This document shows, piece after piece, positions 1-8,218 of a stretch of 29,831 nucleotides of DNA (position 1 is the stretch's first letter; each line of letters opens with the position of its first letter). The notes below the pieces were generated by a model. The model did no database searches, was not told the DNA's origin, and saw only the letters and a program-made list of their open reading frames with translations. The stretch is from a bacterium (GTDB lineage Bacteria > Desulfobacterota_D > UBA1144): contig NZXA02000025.1 in assembly GCA_002697665.2 (NCBI GenBank), positions 18,614 to 48,444 of the forward strand, read 5' to 3'. The translations under genes and the position numbers were made by a program.

Positions 1-243
1 AATATTAGCAATATAATAAAATTAGATAAATCATATTCGCATGAAATGAATTATAAATCTATAAAAGTTAATTATAATTTGAAAAGTAAAAGAAAAATTT
101 TGCGCTTAACTTTGAAAAATAGTATTGACGCTTCATCTTCAGATTCCAGAAATGCTTTAAAAAAATTTGACGAAAAAAAAATAAAAATGTTATTGCCCAC
201 AGAAGTTTATAAATATATAATCGATAATGGTTTATACAGTTAA
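1..243 (+). CDS. nadD: Nicotinate-nucleotide adenylyltransferase, C-terminal fragment (5' end outside the window)
   Basis: NadD joins nicotinate mononucleotide to AMP in NAD synthesis in the cytoplasm. The reading frame is open from the first base of the window, so only about the last 80 residues are present. The tail carries the family's C-terminal signature: a Ser-Ser-x-x-x-Arg segment (SSSDSR) followed by a hydrophobic 'LLPTEVYKYIIDNGLY' end, matching the usual 'SS-x-x-R ... Y(L/I)P-x-x-V-x-x-Y-I-x-x-x-x-LY' pattern. The internal ATG at 46 is not the true start because the frame continues upstream. It is followed by rsfS with a one-base TAATG overlap, and nadD-rsfS is a very common bacterial pair. 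The nucleotide-binding N-terminal domain cannot be seen. Confidence 0.85.
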   Translation, partial: NISNIIKLDKSYSHEMNYKSIKVNYNLKSKRKILRLTLKNSIDASSSDSRNALKKFDEKKIKMLLPTEVYKYIIDNGLYS

Positions 244-572
244 TGATAAAAACAAAAAAAATAATTGATTATGTTTTGGAGGAGCTCAAAGAAAGAAAAG
301 CAATTGACCCTATAGCTTTAGATGTAAAAAACTTATCAAGCTTTACCGACTTTCTTATTATTGCCAGCATGGATTCAGAGAGAGGTGTAAAAGCTCTCTA
401 TGAACACATTAATGAAAAATTGAAAAAAGAATTAAAAGTTTTAACTAAGACCGATGGTTATTCTTCACCTAGCTGGATTATAATTGATACCGGAGAAATT
501 ATGATTCATCTATTCCATAAAAAAACTAGAGAATATTATAATCTCGAATCACTATGGAGTGACAAAAAGTAA
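243..572 (+). CDS. rsfS: Ribosomal silencing factor RsfS (YbeB/Iojap family)
   Basis: RsfS binds ribosomal protein L14 on the large subunit and blocks subunit joining when nutrients are short. The 109-residue product has the family length and motifs: an N-terminal helix pair, a segment around residues 28-45 (LDVKNLSSFTDFLIIAS), then 'DGYSSPSWIIIDTGEIMIHLF' (residues about 70-91, given here only as a landmark of D-G-x-x-x-x-x-W and D-x-G-x-x-x-x-H-x-F) and 'YYNLESLW' near the end. The ATG overlaps the nadD stop by one base (TAATG), and no Shine-Dalgarno is visible, so translation is probably coupled. The rlmH gene that often follows rsfS is absent. The next gene, ftsZ, converges with only two bases between the stop codons. 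Confidence 0.93.
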   Translation: MIKTKKIIDYVLEELKERKAIDPIALDVKNLSSFTDFLIIASMDSERGVKALYEHINEKLKKELKVLTKTDGYSSPSWIIIDTGEIMIHLFHKKTREYYNLESLWSDKK

Positions 573-574
573 AA

Positions 575-1771
575 TTATTTTTTATTTTTTCTTAAAAATG
601 CCGGAATCTCAAAATGTTCATCATCACCTAGTGGATGCAAGTCATCTAAATCTGGATTCCCATTAGAGTCATTAGTTTTAGAAATATTTTCATCTATGTT
701 ATCAATTTTTTGCTCCAAATCAAAACTGACTTGATTGGGATCACTTTCAACAATTTGGTTCGCGATTTTTAATGACTCCATGCCATCTATACCTGTAGCA
801 ATAACGGTTATTCTTACTTTATCACCTAGGGACTCGTCTAAAACTAATCCAAAAATTAAATTTACACTCGAACTAGCTTTCGATTTTACATGATTACATG
901 CTTCATTTAATTCATCTATTGTGAAATTACTTGATGCTGTAACGTTTATTAAAATACCCGTTGCACCATCAATGGATATATCCTCGAGCAATGGACTTGT
1001 TATGGCATTTTCTGCTGCTTCAACAGCTCGGGATGTTCCTTCGCCCTCTCCAGTTCCCATAAGAGCTTTCCCCCCACTTTCTGTCATGATTTTTTTAACA
1101 TCTGCAAAATCTACATTAATAAATCCTGAACCAACAATTATATCGGATATACCTCTAACCGCTTTAGTTAATACGCTATCTGCTGCTTTGAAAGAATCTA
1201 CAATACCTGAGATTTGTTGAACTTCTTTTAATCTATCGTTTGGAATAACTATAATTGAATCAACTTCATCTGTTAGTTCCTTTATACCAATTTCAGCTTG
1301 ATCAATTCTTTTATTTGCTTCAAACTCAAAAGGCTTTGTAACAATTGCAATAGTCAGGGCGCCAGCATCTTTCGCGAGCTTGGCCACAACTGGAGATGCT
1401 CCTGTTCCAGTTCCACCACCCATTCCGGCTGTGATAAAAACCATATCAGAACCTTGAAGCACTTCTGTTATATCGTTTTGATCTGCTTTCGCGCATTCGC
1501 TGCCTAAAGTAGGATCTCCTCCGACACCAAGTCCTTTCGCAATATTTTTCCCAATCTGAATTACTCTTTTTGATTTAGATTTCTGAAGGTCTTGAAAATC
1601 AGAATTAATAGCTATGAATTCTACTCCATTGATATTTTCTGAAATCATTGAATTAATAGCATTACCGCCTGCACCTCCAACCCCAATAACTTTAATTTTT
1701 GCACCTAATGTTTCAAAAAGAGAATCATTTTGAGAACCTGAAATTGCACCTGAAAATTCAAAAGTGGCCAT
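575..1771 (-). CDS. ftsZ: Cell division protein FtsZ
   Basis: FtsZ is the tubulin-like GTPase that forms the Z ring at mid-cell. The 398-residue protein has the GTP-binding motifs [10 protein letters not shown] (31-40) and the tubulin signature GGGTGTG (118-124), the T7-loop segment NVDFADV (219-225) that completes the active site of the next subunit, a short variable linker (about 335-380), and the conserved C-terminal peptide ending [11 protein letters not shown] that binds FtsA/ZipA-type partners. The ATG is preceded by a strong AAGGAG at 1778-1783. It is the last gene of the dcw cluster and sits 96 bases after ftsA, the widest gap in the cluster. That gap holds an inverted repeat and a TATAAT, so ftsZ may have its own control. 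There is no room for a terminator before the convergent rsfS. Confidence 0.99.
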   Translation of the reverse strand: MATFEFSGAISGSQNDSLFETLGAKIKVIGVGGAGGNAINSMISENINGVEFIAINSDFQDLQKSKSKRVIQIGKNIAKGLGVGGDPTLGSECAKADQNDITEVLQGSDMVFITAGMGGGTGTGASPVVAKLAKDAGALTIAIVTKPFEFEANKRIDQAEIGIKELTDEVDSIIVIPNDRLKEVQQISGIVDSFKAADSVLTKAVRGISDIIVGSGFINVDFADVKKIMTESGGKALMGTGEGEGTSRAVEAAENAITSPLLEDISIDGATGILINVTASSNFTIDELNEACNHVKSKASSSVNLIFGLVLDESLGDKVRITVIATGIDGMESLKIANQIVESDPNQVSFDLEQKIDNIDENISKTNDSNGNPDLDDLHPLGDDEHFEIPAFLRKNKK

Positions 1772-1787
1772 AAAAAGCTCCTTAATT

Positions 1788-1831
1788 ACTATATATAGTG
1801 TAAAATGAACATCGATAACACTATATTTAGT
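1788..1831 (-). promoter_or_regulatory. Inverted repeat and possible -10 box upstream of ftsZ
   Basis: Arms 1788-1801 (actatatatagtgt on the plus strand) and 1818-1831 (acactatatttagt) are complementary at 13 of 14 positions with a 16-base spacer. In mRNA the stem would end four bases before the ftsZ Shine-Dalgarno. Each arm is itself nearly palindromic, so the pair may instead be a repeated protein-binding site. A perfect TATAAT on the minus strand lies immediately upstream at 1832-1837, but I find no convincing -35 box at the right distance. If that -10 were used, transcription would begin inside the first arm and the full hairpin would not form. Function is inferred; the symmetry is seen directly. 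Confidence 0.5.
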
Positions 1832-1867
1832 ATTATATCTTAAAGAAATCTAAATAATAGGCTTTTA

Positions 1868-3112
1868 CTAAAATAATTCAGCGAACCAAGTTTTCATTGA
1901 ATTCATAACTCTTTTAAAAACTTGCGCTTCTCGTATTCTAATTTTTTGATTTTTAGATGAGGATGCGTTTTTTGAGCCCCATACTAAAAGTCCTACTCCA
2001 GTAGCACATTCAGGTTTAGAAACAAGTTCTTCTAATCCAGATATCTGATTAGGAACACCTAGCCTTACTGGCATGTTTAGAATTTTTTGGGCTAAATAAT
2101 CTGCTCCTTCTATTGCCATTGAACCACCTGTAATAACACAACCCGCGGGAAGCATATCATAATATCCAGATCTCATAATTTCTCTTCTTGCCATTGTGAA
2201 TATTTCTTCAAGTCTTGGCTCAATAATATTTGCTAACTCATTTTTTGATATTTTTTTTCTTCCTGCGCCTGCAATTTTATCAATTTTAATTTCTTCATCA
2301 TTATCAACAAGGTCTGATGACGCGATGCCATATCTTTCTTTAATTTCCTTAGCAACAATTTTTGATGATCCTAATCCAAATGAAATATCATTATCAAGGA
2401 AGTCGCCACCAATAGTAATATTGCTAGTATATTTAATTGATCCATCACAAAATACGGCAATGTCAGTAGTACCTCCACCACAATCAAGCAATACAACTCC
2501 TACATCTCTTTCGTCAGATGTTAAAACAGCTTCGCTAGATGCAACCTGCTCTAAAACTAATGATCCTACATCTACTCCAGAATTATGAACACATTTTACT
2601 AGATTTTTTGCTTGAGTAACTTGAGCTGTTACCATATGAATTTTGGCTTCTAGCTTAACACCATAAAGACCAATAGGATCCTTAATTTTTCTTTCTCCAT
2701 CTACAATGAATTCTTGAGGCATAACATGGATTACTTCTCTATCAGCTGGTTGCGCACCTGCAGTTGCGGATTCTATAACTCTATCTAAATCTCTTTGCGT
2801 AACTTCTCTATTTCTTAGCGTTATCATGCCATGTCCATTGAGACTTCTAATATGGCCACCAGCAATTCCTACAATCACACTAGTAATTTCAGTACCGGCC
2901 ATTTTCTCGGCATCTTCTATTGCTTGTCTTATAGATTGGACAGTACTATCAATATTTAATACGATTCCTCTTTGTAATCCTTTAGAAGGATGAGAGCTAA
3001 CACCTATTATTTCTACATCACCAGATGAGGCAACCTCTGCAACCAAACAAAGAATTTTTGTAGTTCCAATATCAAGTCCGACAATAATTTCGTTTTGTGC
3101 CATTTTTTCCAT
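1868..3112 (-). CDS. ftsA: Cell division protein FtsA
   Basis: FtsA is the actin-like ATPase that tethers FtsZ filaments to the inner membrane. The 414-residue reading has the phosphate-1 motif DIGTTK (14-19), the phosphate-2 motif LLDCGGGTTD (208-217), an SHS2/1C region between them, a late glycine motif 'VITGGSMAIEG', and a C-terminal amphipathic helix (VMNSMKTWFAELF) typical of the membrane-targeting sequence. The start is uncertain. ATG at 3112 has no Shine-Dalgarno and falls in a 23-bp palindrome, whereas the in-frame ATG at 3103 (protein beginning MAQNEIIVGLD) has a GGA four bases upstream and gives the usual FtsA N-terminus. It lies seven bases after ftsQ, so the two are probably co-transcribed and coupled. 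Confidence 0.98.
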   Translation of the reverse strand: MEKMAQNEIIVGLDIGTTKILCLVAEVASSGDVEIIGVSSHPSKGLQRGIVLNIDSTVQSIRQAIEDAEKMAGTEITSVIVGIAGGHIRSLNGHGMITLRNREVTQRDLDRVIESATAGAQPADREVIHVMPQEFIVDGERKIKDPIGLYGVKLEAKIHMVTAQVTQAKNLVKCVHNSGVDVGSLVLEQVASSEAVLTSDERDVGVVLLDCGGGTTDIAVFCDGSIKYTSNITIGGDFLDNDISFGLGSSKIVAKEIKERYGIASSDLVDNDEEIKIDKIAGAGRKKISKNELANIIEPRLEEIFTMARREIMRSGYYDMLPAGCVITGGSMAIEGADYLAQKILNMPVRLGVPNQISGLEELVSKPECATGVGLLVWGSKNASSSKNQKIRIREAQVFKRVMNSMKTWFAELF

Positions 3113-3133
3113 TATAATCTTAAAGATTATAAT
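3111..3133. repeat. Perfect 23-bp palindrome across the ftsQ stop / ftsA start
   Basis: Two 11-base arms, attataatctt (3111-3121) and aagattataat (3123-3133), are exact reverse complements around one central base. The palindrome contains the ftsQ stop codon (3120-3122) and covers two bases of the upstream candidate ftsA start codon at 3110-3112. As RNA it could fold into an AU-only hairpin of about nine pairs, as DNA it could be a binding site. Both roles are inference. Confidence 0.6.
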
Positions 3134-3797
3134 TTACAACTCCTTTACTAGTTTCTCTTAAATCTATAAAAACTGCTTTTTTCTTCTTATCGATTGCTTT
3201 AGAGATAATTATTTCTAATTTTTTAATTTTCTCATCAAAGTCATTTGTGCCGATCAATATTGTTTGGCCTTCAATGCTATAAATTTGTACACCTAAAATT
3301 TGGTCAATTTTTATTTCTGATAACTCAAATTTATCAACTAACTTATATTTTTTCAATAATCTTAGTAAGGTTAGACCTATTGAAGCATCTTCCATTTTTT
3401 CTAGTGACAATATAGGTAGATTCGTAAAATTATCTAAATTCTTTTTTGGGTAAAAACTGCCAGTTTCATCTATCAAACCTTTTGCATCTTCTTGATTAAC
3501 AACAAAAGCATATTCTCTTTCTTCTATTAAAATTAACACTTTTGAATAACTTTTTTTTACAATATCAACCTTTTTTATATCTTGAGATCTATAAAGATTA
3601 TTTAAAAATGTCTGCTTATTAAAAATTGTAATAATTTTATTTTCTAATTCTGAAGATTGAATAATTTCATTTTTACTTATTAATTTAATTCCTGATATTT
3701 CAATTTCTTTCACGATAGTGAAAATTGGATTGAATAAACCATATATTGGAATTGATATTATTATCAAGATTACATAAAATTTTATTTTATTTTTCAT
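3120..3797 (-). CDS. ftsQ: Cell division protein FtsQ (DivIB family)
   Basis: FtsQ is the bitopic divisome scaffold that joins early and late division proteins. The 225-residue protein has a short basic cytoplasmic start, one membrane segment at about residues 5-25, and a POTRA domain right after it beginning 'VKEIEISGIKLISKNEI' (about 29-95), then the beta domain. It is slightly shorter than the roughly 250-280 residues usual in proteobacteria, mainly through a short cytoplasmic N-terminus. Sequence is poorly conserved in this family, so the call rests on topology, POTRA and position between murB and ftsA. The ATG overlaps the murB stop by 11 bases without a Shine-Dalgarno, implying coupling. 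No ddl gene lies between murB and ftsQ. Confidence 0.88.
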   Translation of the reverse strand: MKNKIKFYVILIIISIPIYGLFNPIFTIVKEIEISGIKLISKNEIIQSSELENKIITIFNKQTFLNNLYRSQDIKKVDIVKKSYSKVLILIEEREYAFVVNQEDAKGLIDETGSFYPKKNLDNFTNLPILSLEKMEDASIGLTLLRLLKKYKLVDKFELSEIKIDQILGVQIYSIEGQTILIGTNDFDEKIKKLEIIISKAIDKKKKAVFIDLRETSKGVVNYNL

Positions 3798-4656
3798 CTA
3801 TAATTCTTATTTCATTTTCCAGTTTAATTCCTGTATCTTTTAATACTTTATCTTTAACCATATTAACTAGACTAAGTATATTTTCTGGTGATGCATTGTT
3901 TTTATTAATTATATAATTGGAATGAATATTTGATACTTGCGCATCACCAACTGATAGACCCTTTAAGCCCAGATTTTCTATAATCAGCCCAGCATAGTTA
4001 GGCAAAGGATTTTTAAACACACTTCCTGCACTAGGCCATCTAACTGGTTGAGTATTATTTCGATGATTTAAATATTCTTTTATTTGTATTCTAGCTTTAT
4101 CAGGATCACCTTTTCTAAGTAGAAATTTTGCTTTTGTAATAATTTCGTTTCTTTTAATTGAGCTGGTTCTATATTTAAATTCAATTTCTTCCTTCTTAAC
4201 TTCAATTTCTTTACCATTTTTAATAAAAAATACAGATACTAGAACATCAGAAATTTCCCCGCCATTTGCCCCAGCATTTGTTATTAGAGCTCCACCTACT
4301 GTTCCAGGAATACCAGTTAAAAATTCAAAGCCCAATAAGCCTTTATCTAAAGACTTATTCATAACTACGTTTAAGGCCGTACCACACTCTGCCACAACAT
4401 ACTCGCCATCAAACTCTATTGAATTCATTTTTTTGGTACTAATTAAAATCGTATCTTTTAAATTTAGAAAAAGAGTATTGGACCCATTACCTACCATATA
4501 GAATTTCTTTTTAAGATTTATCAATTTATATAAATCATTTAAGTTTTTTGGGTAAAAAATATAATCTGCTAAACAACCTGATCTCCAGGTGCAGTACTTA
4601 GATAATTCAAAGTTTCTATAAAATTCAATATTAAGTTTACTTATATCATCTTGCAC
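3787..4656 (-). CDS. murB: UDP-N-acetylenolpyruvoylglucosamine reductase MurB
   Basis: MurB reduces UDP-GlcNAc-enolpyruvate to UDP-MurNAc with NADPH through bound FAD. The 289-residue protein has GNGSN (56-60) and GIPGTVGGA (115-123) for FAD binding, YRTSS (162-166), PSAGSVFKNP (208-217) with catalytic Ser212, and LENEIRII near the end with the acid Glu282. The short length fits the type II class rather than the longer enteric type I. The start is GTG at 4656 with AGGA 11 bases upstream, and no ATG occurs in frame before residue 54, so GTG is the best choice. It overlaps murC and ftsQ by 11 bases each. Confidence 0.97.
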   Translation of the reverse strand: MQDDISKLNIEFYRNFELSKYCTWRSGCLADYIFYPKNLNDLYKLINLKKKFYMVGNGSNTLFLNLKDTILISTKKMNSIEFDGEYVVAECGTALNVVMNKSLDKGLLGFEFLTGIPGTVGGALITNAGANGGEISDVLVSVFFIKNGKEIEVKKEEIEFKYRTSSIKRNEIITKAKFLLRKGDPDKARIQIKEYLNHRNNTQPVRWPSAGSVFKNPLPNYAGLIIENLGLKGLSVGDAQVSNIHSNYIINKNNASPENILSLVNMVKDKVLKDTGIKLENEIRIIDEK

Positions 4657-6025
4657 GTTCTTTACTTTCCTTGATTATGTTTTTTAATCTGTATCCTATT
4701 TTATTGACGTCTCCAGCTCCTATCGTTATTAATTTAATTTTATTTTTATTTTTTTTATATTTCAGATACATTTTATCAATAATTTTATCAAATTCCCTAA
4801 TATATTGAATATTTATTTTTTTCTTTTTTAAAACCCGTTTAACAAATTCCTTAGATGATATTTTTGATTTTTTAGATTCATGAGCTGAATAAATATCAGT
4901 GACTATTACATTTTCCCACTGACATATTTCTTTTATAAAATCCGAATAGCTCTCCTTGAACCTTGTGTATCTATGAGGCTGAAATATAAGATAATTTTTA
5001 CATAGATCCTTTTTTTTATTGAGCATTTTTCTTAAACTACTAATTGCGCTAGGGTGATGCGCATAATCATCATATATTTCAAAATTATTACTTTTGAAAA
5101 TATTTTCAAATCTTCGTTTTGGAGTCAAAATTTTATTGGTTGATTTACTAATTTTTTTAAAGCTTATCCCAAGCTTTATACATACGATTATTGCACCAAT
5201 TAAATTATAATGATTATGAAGCCCTTCTAGATTGGTAAAGATTTCACCTACTTTTCTCTTCCCGTGATACAATTCTAATGATCCCAATATATTTTCTGTA
5301 AAGTAATAATCACATTTTTTATTTTGATAACCAAAGGTGGTTATTTTTTTTGACTTAAGACCTTTTAGATTTTTTTGAATATTTTTGCAATCAAAATTTA
5401 ATACTACACACTTAGTTGTTTTTTTTATGAAAGCTTGAAAAGCTTCATAAAGCTTTTCTTTAGATCCATAAAAATCCATATGATCATAATCAATATTTGT
5501 TATTAGTGATAAGTCTGGTTTTAAATAATTAAAACTATTATCACTTTCATCTGCCTCAATAACATTTATATTAGAGTTACCATGAATAAAATTTGTTTTT
5601 AATTTTCTATCTATTGCTCCCAGAAATGCATTAATATCCTTTCCCGAATTAATAAGAATTTGTGAAATAAAACTAGTACTCGTGCTTTTTCCATGCGTTC
5701 CAGTTATGCAGATATTTTTCTTATTCTTTGTAAATTCACCCAAAGCCTTGCCTCTTGAAATTGTGGTGATATTTCTTTTTTTGGCTTCAACCAACTCAAC
5801 ATTCGACTTATTTATTGCAGATGAATAAACAATTAAATCTTGATTATTGATATTTTTTGTTGAATGACCAATATTTATATCAACTCCTAATTTCCTAAGT
5901 TTTTTTATAATCGGGCTTAATCCAATATCTGAACCTGTTAGGGTAAACTTTTTATTTAAAAAAAATGCTAGTGAGCTCATTCCGATTCCACCGATTCCGA
6001 TAAAGTGAATTTTTTTAATTTTCAT
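4646..6025 (-). CDS. murC: UDP-N-acetylmuramate--L-alanine ligase MurC
   Basis: MurC adds L-alanine to UDP-MurNAc using ATP, the first amino acid step of the stem peptide. The 459-residue protein has the N-terminal Rossmann motif GIGGIGMSSL (10-19), the Mur-ligase P-loop GTHGKST (109-115), an 'EADESDNSF' segment, and the MurC-typical DDYAHHPSAI. Length is normal for the family. It starts at ATG 6025, overlapping the murG stop by 11 bases (ATGAAAATTAA), and its own 3' end overlaps murB by 11 bases. The protein is very rich in Lys, Asn and Ile, in keeping with the AT bias. Confidence 0.98.
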   Translation of the reverse strand: MKIKKIHFIGIGGIGMSSLAFFLNKKFTLTGSDIGLSPIIKKLRKLGVDINIGHSTKNINNQDLIVYSSAINKSNVELVEAKKRNITTISRGKALGEFTKNKKNICITGTHGKSTSTSFISQILINSGKDINAFLGAIDRKLKTNFIHGNSNINVIEADESDNSFNYLKPDLSLITNIDYDHMDFYGSKEKLYEAFQAFIKKTTKCVVLNFDCKNIQKNLKGLKSKKITTFGYQNKKCDYYFTENILGSLELYHGKRKVGEIFTNLEGLHNHYNLIGAIIVCIKLGISFKKISKSTNKILTPKRRFENIFKSNNFEIYDDYAHHPSAISSLRKMLNKKKDLCKNYLIFQPHRYTRFKESYSDFIKEICQWENVIVTDIYSAHESKKSKISSKEFVKRVLKKKKINIQYIREFDKIIDKMYLKYKKNKNKIKLITIGAGDVNKIGYRLKNIIKESKERAR

Positions 6026-7115
6026 AATCCCTCATTAAGTCTTCAACAATTATATTTGCTGAATTCTTTTTCTTCATTTTTTCTCTTTCAATTTTAAAAA
6101 TATCATTATTTTCTGGACTTAATAGATGATTAGTGATCATATTTGTTAACTTGTGCAGGTCTTCCTTCTCAATCCATATTTCCGCTAAATTTTTTTCCTT
6201 CATTTCAATAGCATTTTTATATTGATGATTATCGGTTGAATTCATTAGTGGAACTAGAATAGAATGAAGGTTGAATTTCAAGCTTTCAAATATTGTTGAT
6301 GCCCCAGCACGCGATACAAGTATTTTTGTTCTAGCTAAATAATTAAAAATATTATCTATAAATGGTTCAACTAAAAAATCGACCCCAATATACTTTGATT
6401 TTAGTTTGGTATATAAATTTTTAATTACTTCATAATCATTTATTCCCGTTTGATGAACAATTAAAATTTTATCAATTCCATTTTTTGTGAGCTTTTGAAT
6501 CAAACTTTCTGTTTGTGTTGCAAATTTTAAATTTAAATTATTAGATCCTTGGCTTCCACCTGTAACGAGAATATCAATATCTTTATGATCCTCAGAAATA
6601 TTGCTTAAGTTACGAATAGGATACCCTGTTAACAAAGTTTTCTTTTTTGAAAAAAATTTTCTAGCTGATTCAAAACCAATATAAATTCTTTTTGCAACTT
6701 TTGATGAGATTCTATTTGATAATCCAGGTACTGAATTCCCTTCAATAATAAAAATATTTTTTCTTAAAAAGAAACCGGCTATTGAAATTGGGAGCCATGT
6801 AAAACCCCCAGTGCCAATAATAAAATCAGGCTTGAATTTTTTCATAATTTTGATCGATTGATAAGTCCCTATTAGTAAAGAAAAAACAGATTTAAACTTA
6901 TTTGATAATTTTTTCCCTACAAAACCTTTTATATAAATACTTTTTAACTCGTAATCAATTTTCATATTTGGCATACCTTCATTGGAGGTAGTTGAATTAA
7001 TAAATATTATTTCAGAGCCATCATCTCTTTTTTTTATTTCTTCGGCGATTGATAAACCAGGAAAAATATGTCCACCCGTAGCGCCTAAACAAATCAAAAA
7101 TTTACTTTTTCTCAT
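6015..7115 (-). CDS. murG: UDP-N-acetylglucosamine transferase MurG (lipid II synthase)
   Basis: MurG is the membrane-associated GT-B glycosyltransferase that adds GlcNAc to lipid I to make lipid II. The 366-residue protein carries the three G loops: GATGGHIFPG (11-20), 'FIIGTGGFTW' (about 100) and 'TGGSQGSNNLN' (about 185-195). It also has the donor-binding 'SRAGASTIFES' and 'NHQYKNAIEM' in the C-terminal domain. Note GAT in place of the commoner GGT in the first loop. The ATG at 7115 overlaps the ftsW stop by four bases, and the 3' end overlaps murC by 11. Confidence 0.97.
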   Translation of the reverse strand: MRKSKFLICLGATGGHIFPGLSIAEEIKKRDDGSEIIFINSTTSNEGMPNMKIDYELKSIYIKGFVGKKLSNKFKSVFSLLIGTYQSIKIMKKFKPDFIIGTGGFTWLPISIAGFFLRKNIFIIEGNSVPGLSNRISSKVAKRIYIGFESARKFFSKKKTLLTGYPIRNLSNISEDHKDIDILVTGGSQGSNNLNLKFATQTESLIQKLTKNGIDKILIVHQTGINDYEVIKNLYTKLKSKYIGVDFLVEPFIDNIFNYLARTKILVSRAGASTIFESLKFNLHSILVPLMNSTDNHQYKNAIEMKEKNLAEIWIEKEDLHKLTNMITNHLLSPENNDIFKIEREKMKKKNSANIIVEDLMRDYEN

Positions 7116-8218
7116 TTTCTTCTTTTATCAAGCCCTAAGATTAATCCCAAAGACCCAAGGGTAAAAACTAATGAGCTCCCTCCATAACTTATTAGAGGCA
7201 AAGGCACCCCTTTTGTTGGCATAAGCCCAACAGACACAGAAATATTTATTATTACTTGTATAGTTGTTATTATTAAGATTGCACTAATTAAATATTTTGA
7301 AAATAAGTCTTTACTTCTTTTTAAAATTTTTAATATTGAATAAAACAATATTAAAAAAAGGAAAATTGTGAATAAGCATCCGGCAAAACCCAATTCTTCC
7401 GCAATAATTGAAAATATAAAATCATTGTGTCCTTGTGGTAGAAAAAAGAGTTTCTGCGAGCTATTTCCCAAGCCAACTCCAAAGAATTGACCATTTGCAA
7501 ATGAAACAAATGACTGGATTATTTGATAACCTGTTCCGTGAGGATCCTCATATGGGTTAAGAAATGCCATCAGCCTTTTCATTCTATATGGAGCTGCAAA
7601 TATTAAAAAGATGAATGATGAACTTAAAAGCAAAAAACTAATTACAATATGCTTTAGTTTTGCCCCCGCAATAATAATCATTAGAAAAATAGTTGATAAC
7701 AATAGGACTGTATTTCCAAAATCAGGTTGATATAGCAATAGGAGAACATAAGGAAGTGATATAATAAATGGAGAAAGTATTCCAACCTTGAAAATTTTTA
7801 TTTTATCTTTTTTAATTACTAAATGCTTAGAAATAAAAATTAACAGAAGATATTTTGAAATCTCAATAGGCTGTATTGAAAAGCCCGAAATATTTATCCA
7901 TCTTGATGCCCCACCCGCGGTTTTTGATAACGCTGGAATCAAAACTAAAAAGAGAATTAAAAAACCCATGAAATAATAAAACTTGTAATTCTTTTCTATG
8001 TTAAAAGTATTCAAGTTACTACTAACTGAAAAAGCGATTAAACCTAAAACGAGATAAATAGCTTGTTTTTTTAAATAAAAATATGCATCGGCATGATTTT
8101 CCATTGCAAAAACAGAGCTTGAACTGAAAACCATAACTAAGCCAAAAGCGGACAATATTAATATAGAAAAAATAAATATAATTCTAGGGTCAAAATTTTT
8201 AAGTAAATTGTCTAACAT
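7112..8218 (-). CDS. ftsW: Peptidoglycan glycosyltransferase FtsW (SEDS family)
   Basis: FtsW polymerises lipid II at the septum together with FtsI. From ATG 8218 the protein is 368 residues with about ten membrane segments. SEDS landmarks are visible: GGASRWI, QPIEISK, QPDFGN, 'FLNPYEDPHGTGYQIIQS', the active-site region GHNDFIFSIIAEELGF with the conserved Asp, and PTKGVPLPLISYGGSS near the end. I chose ATG 8218 over the upstream in-frame TTG at 8266 because it gives the usual short N-terminus and a 20-base rather than 68-base overlap with murD. No good Shine-Dalgarno is adjacent; a GGGGGA lies about 17 bases upstream. It sits between murD and murG, the standard order. Confidence 0.96.
   Translation of the reverse strand: MLDNLLKNFDPRIIFIFSILILSAFGLVMVFSSSSVFAMENHADAYFYLKKQAIYLVLGLIAFSVSSNLNTFNIEKNYKFYYFMGFLILFLVLIPALSKTAGGASRWINISGFSIQPIEISKYLLLIFISKHLVIKKDKIKIFKVGILSPFIISLPYVLLLLYQPDFGNTVLLLSTIFLMIIIAGAKLKHIVISFLLLSSSFIFLIFAAPYRMKRLMAFLNPYEDPHGTGYQIIQSFVSFANGQFFGVGLGNSSQKLFFLPQGHNDFIFSIIAEELGFAGCLFTIFLFLILFYSILKILKRSKDLFSKYLISAILIITTIQVIINISVSVGLMPTKGVPLPLISYGGSSLVFTLGSLGLILGLDKRRK

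Noticed and set aside
921..2588. Plus-strand open frames inside ftsZ and ftsA (921-1220, 1298-1507, 2196-2588)
   Set aside because: They lie wholly antisense to strongly conserved genes, have no recognisable motifs or ribosome sites, and are explained as shadow frames.
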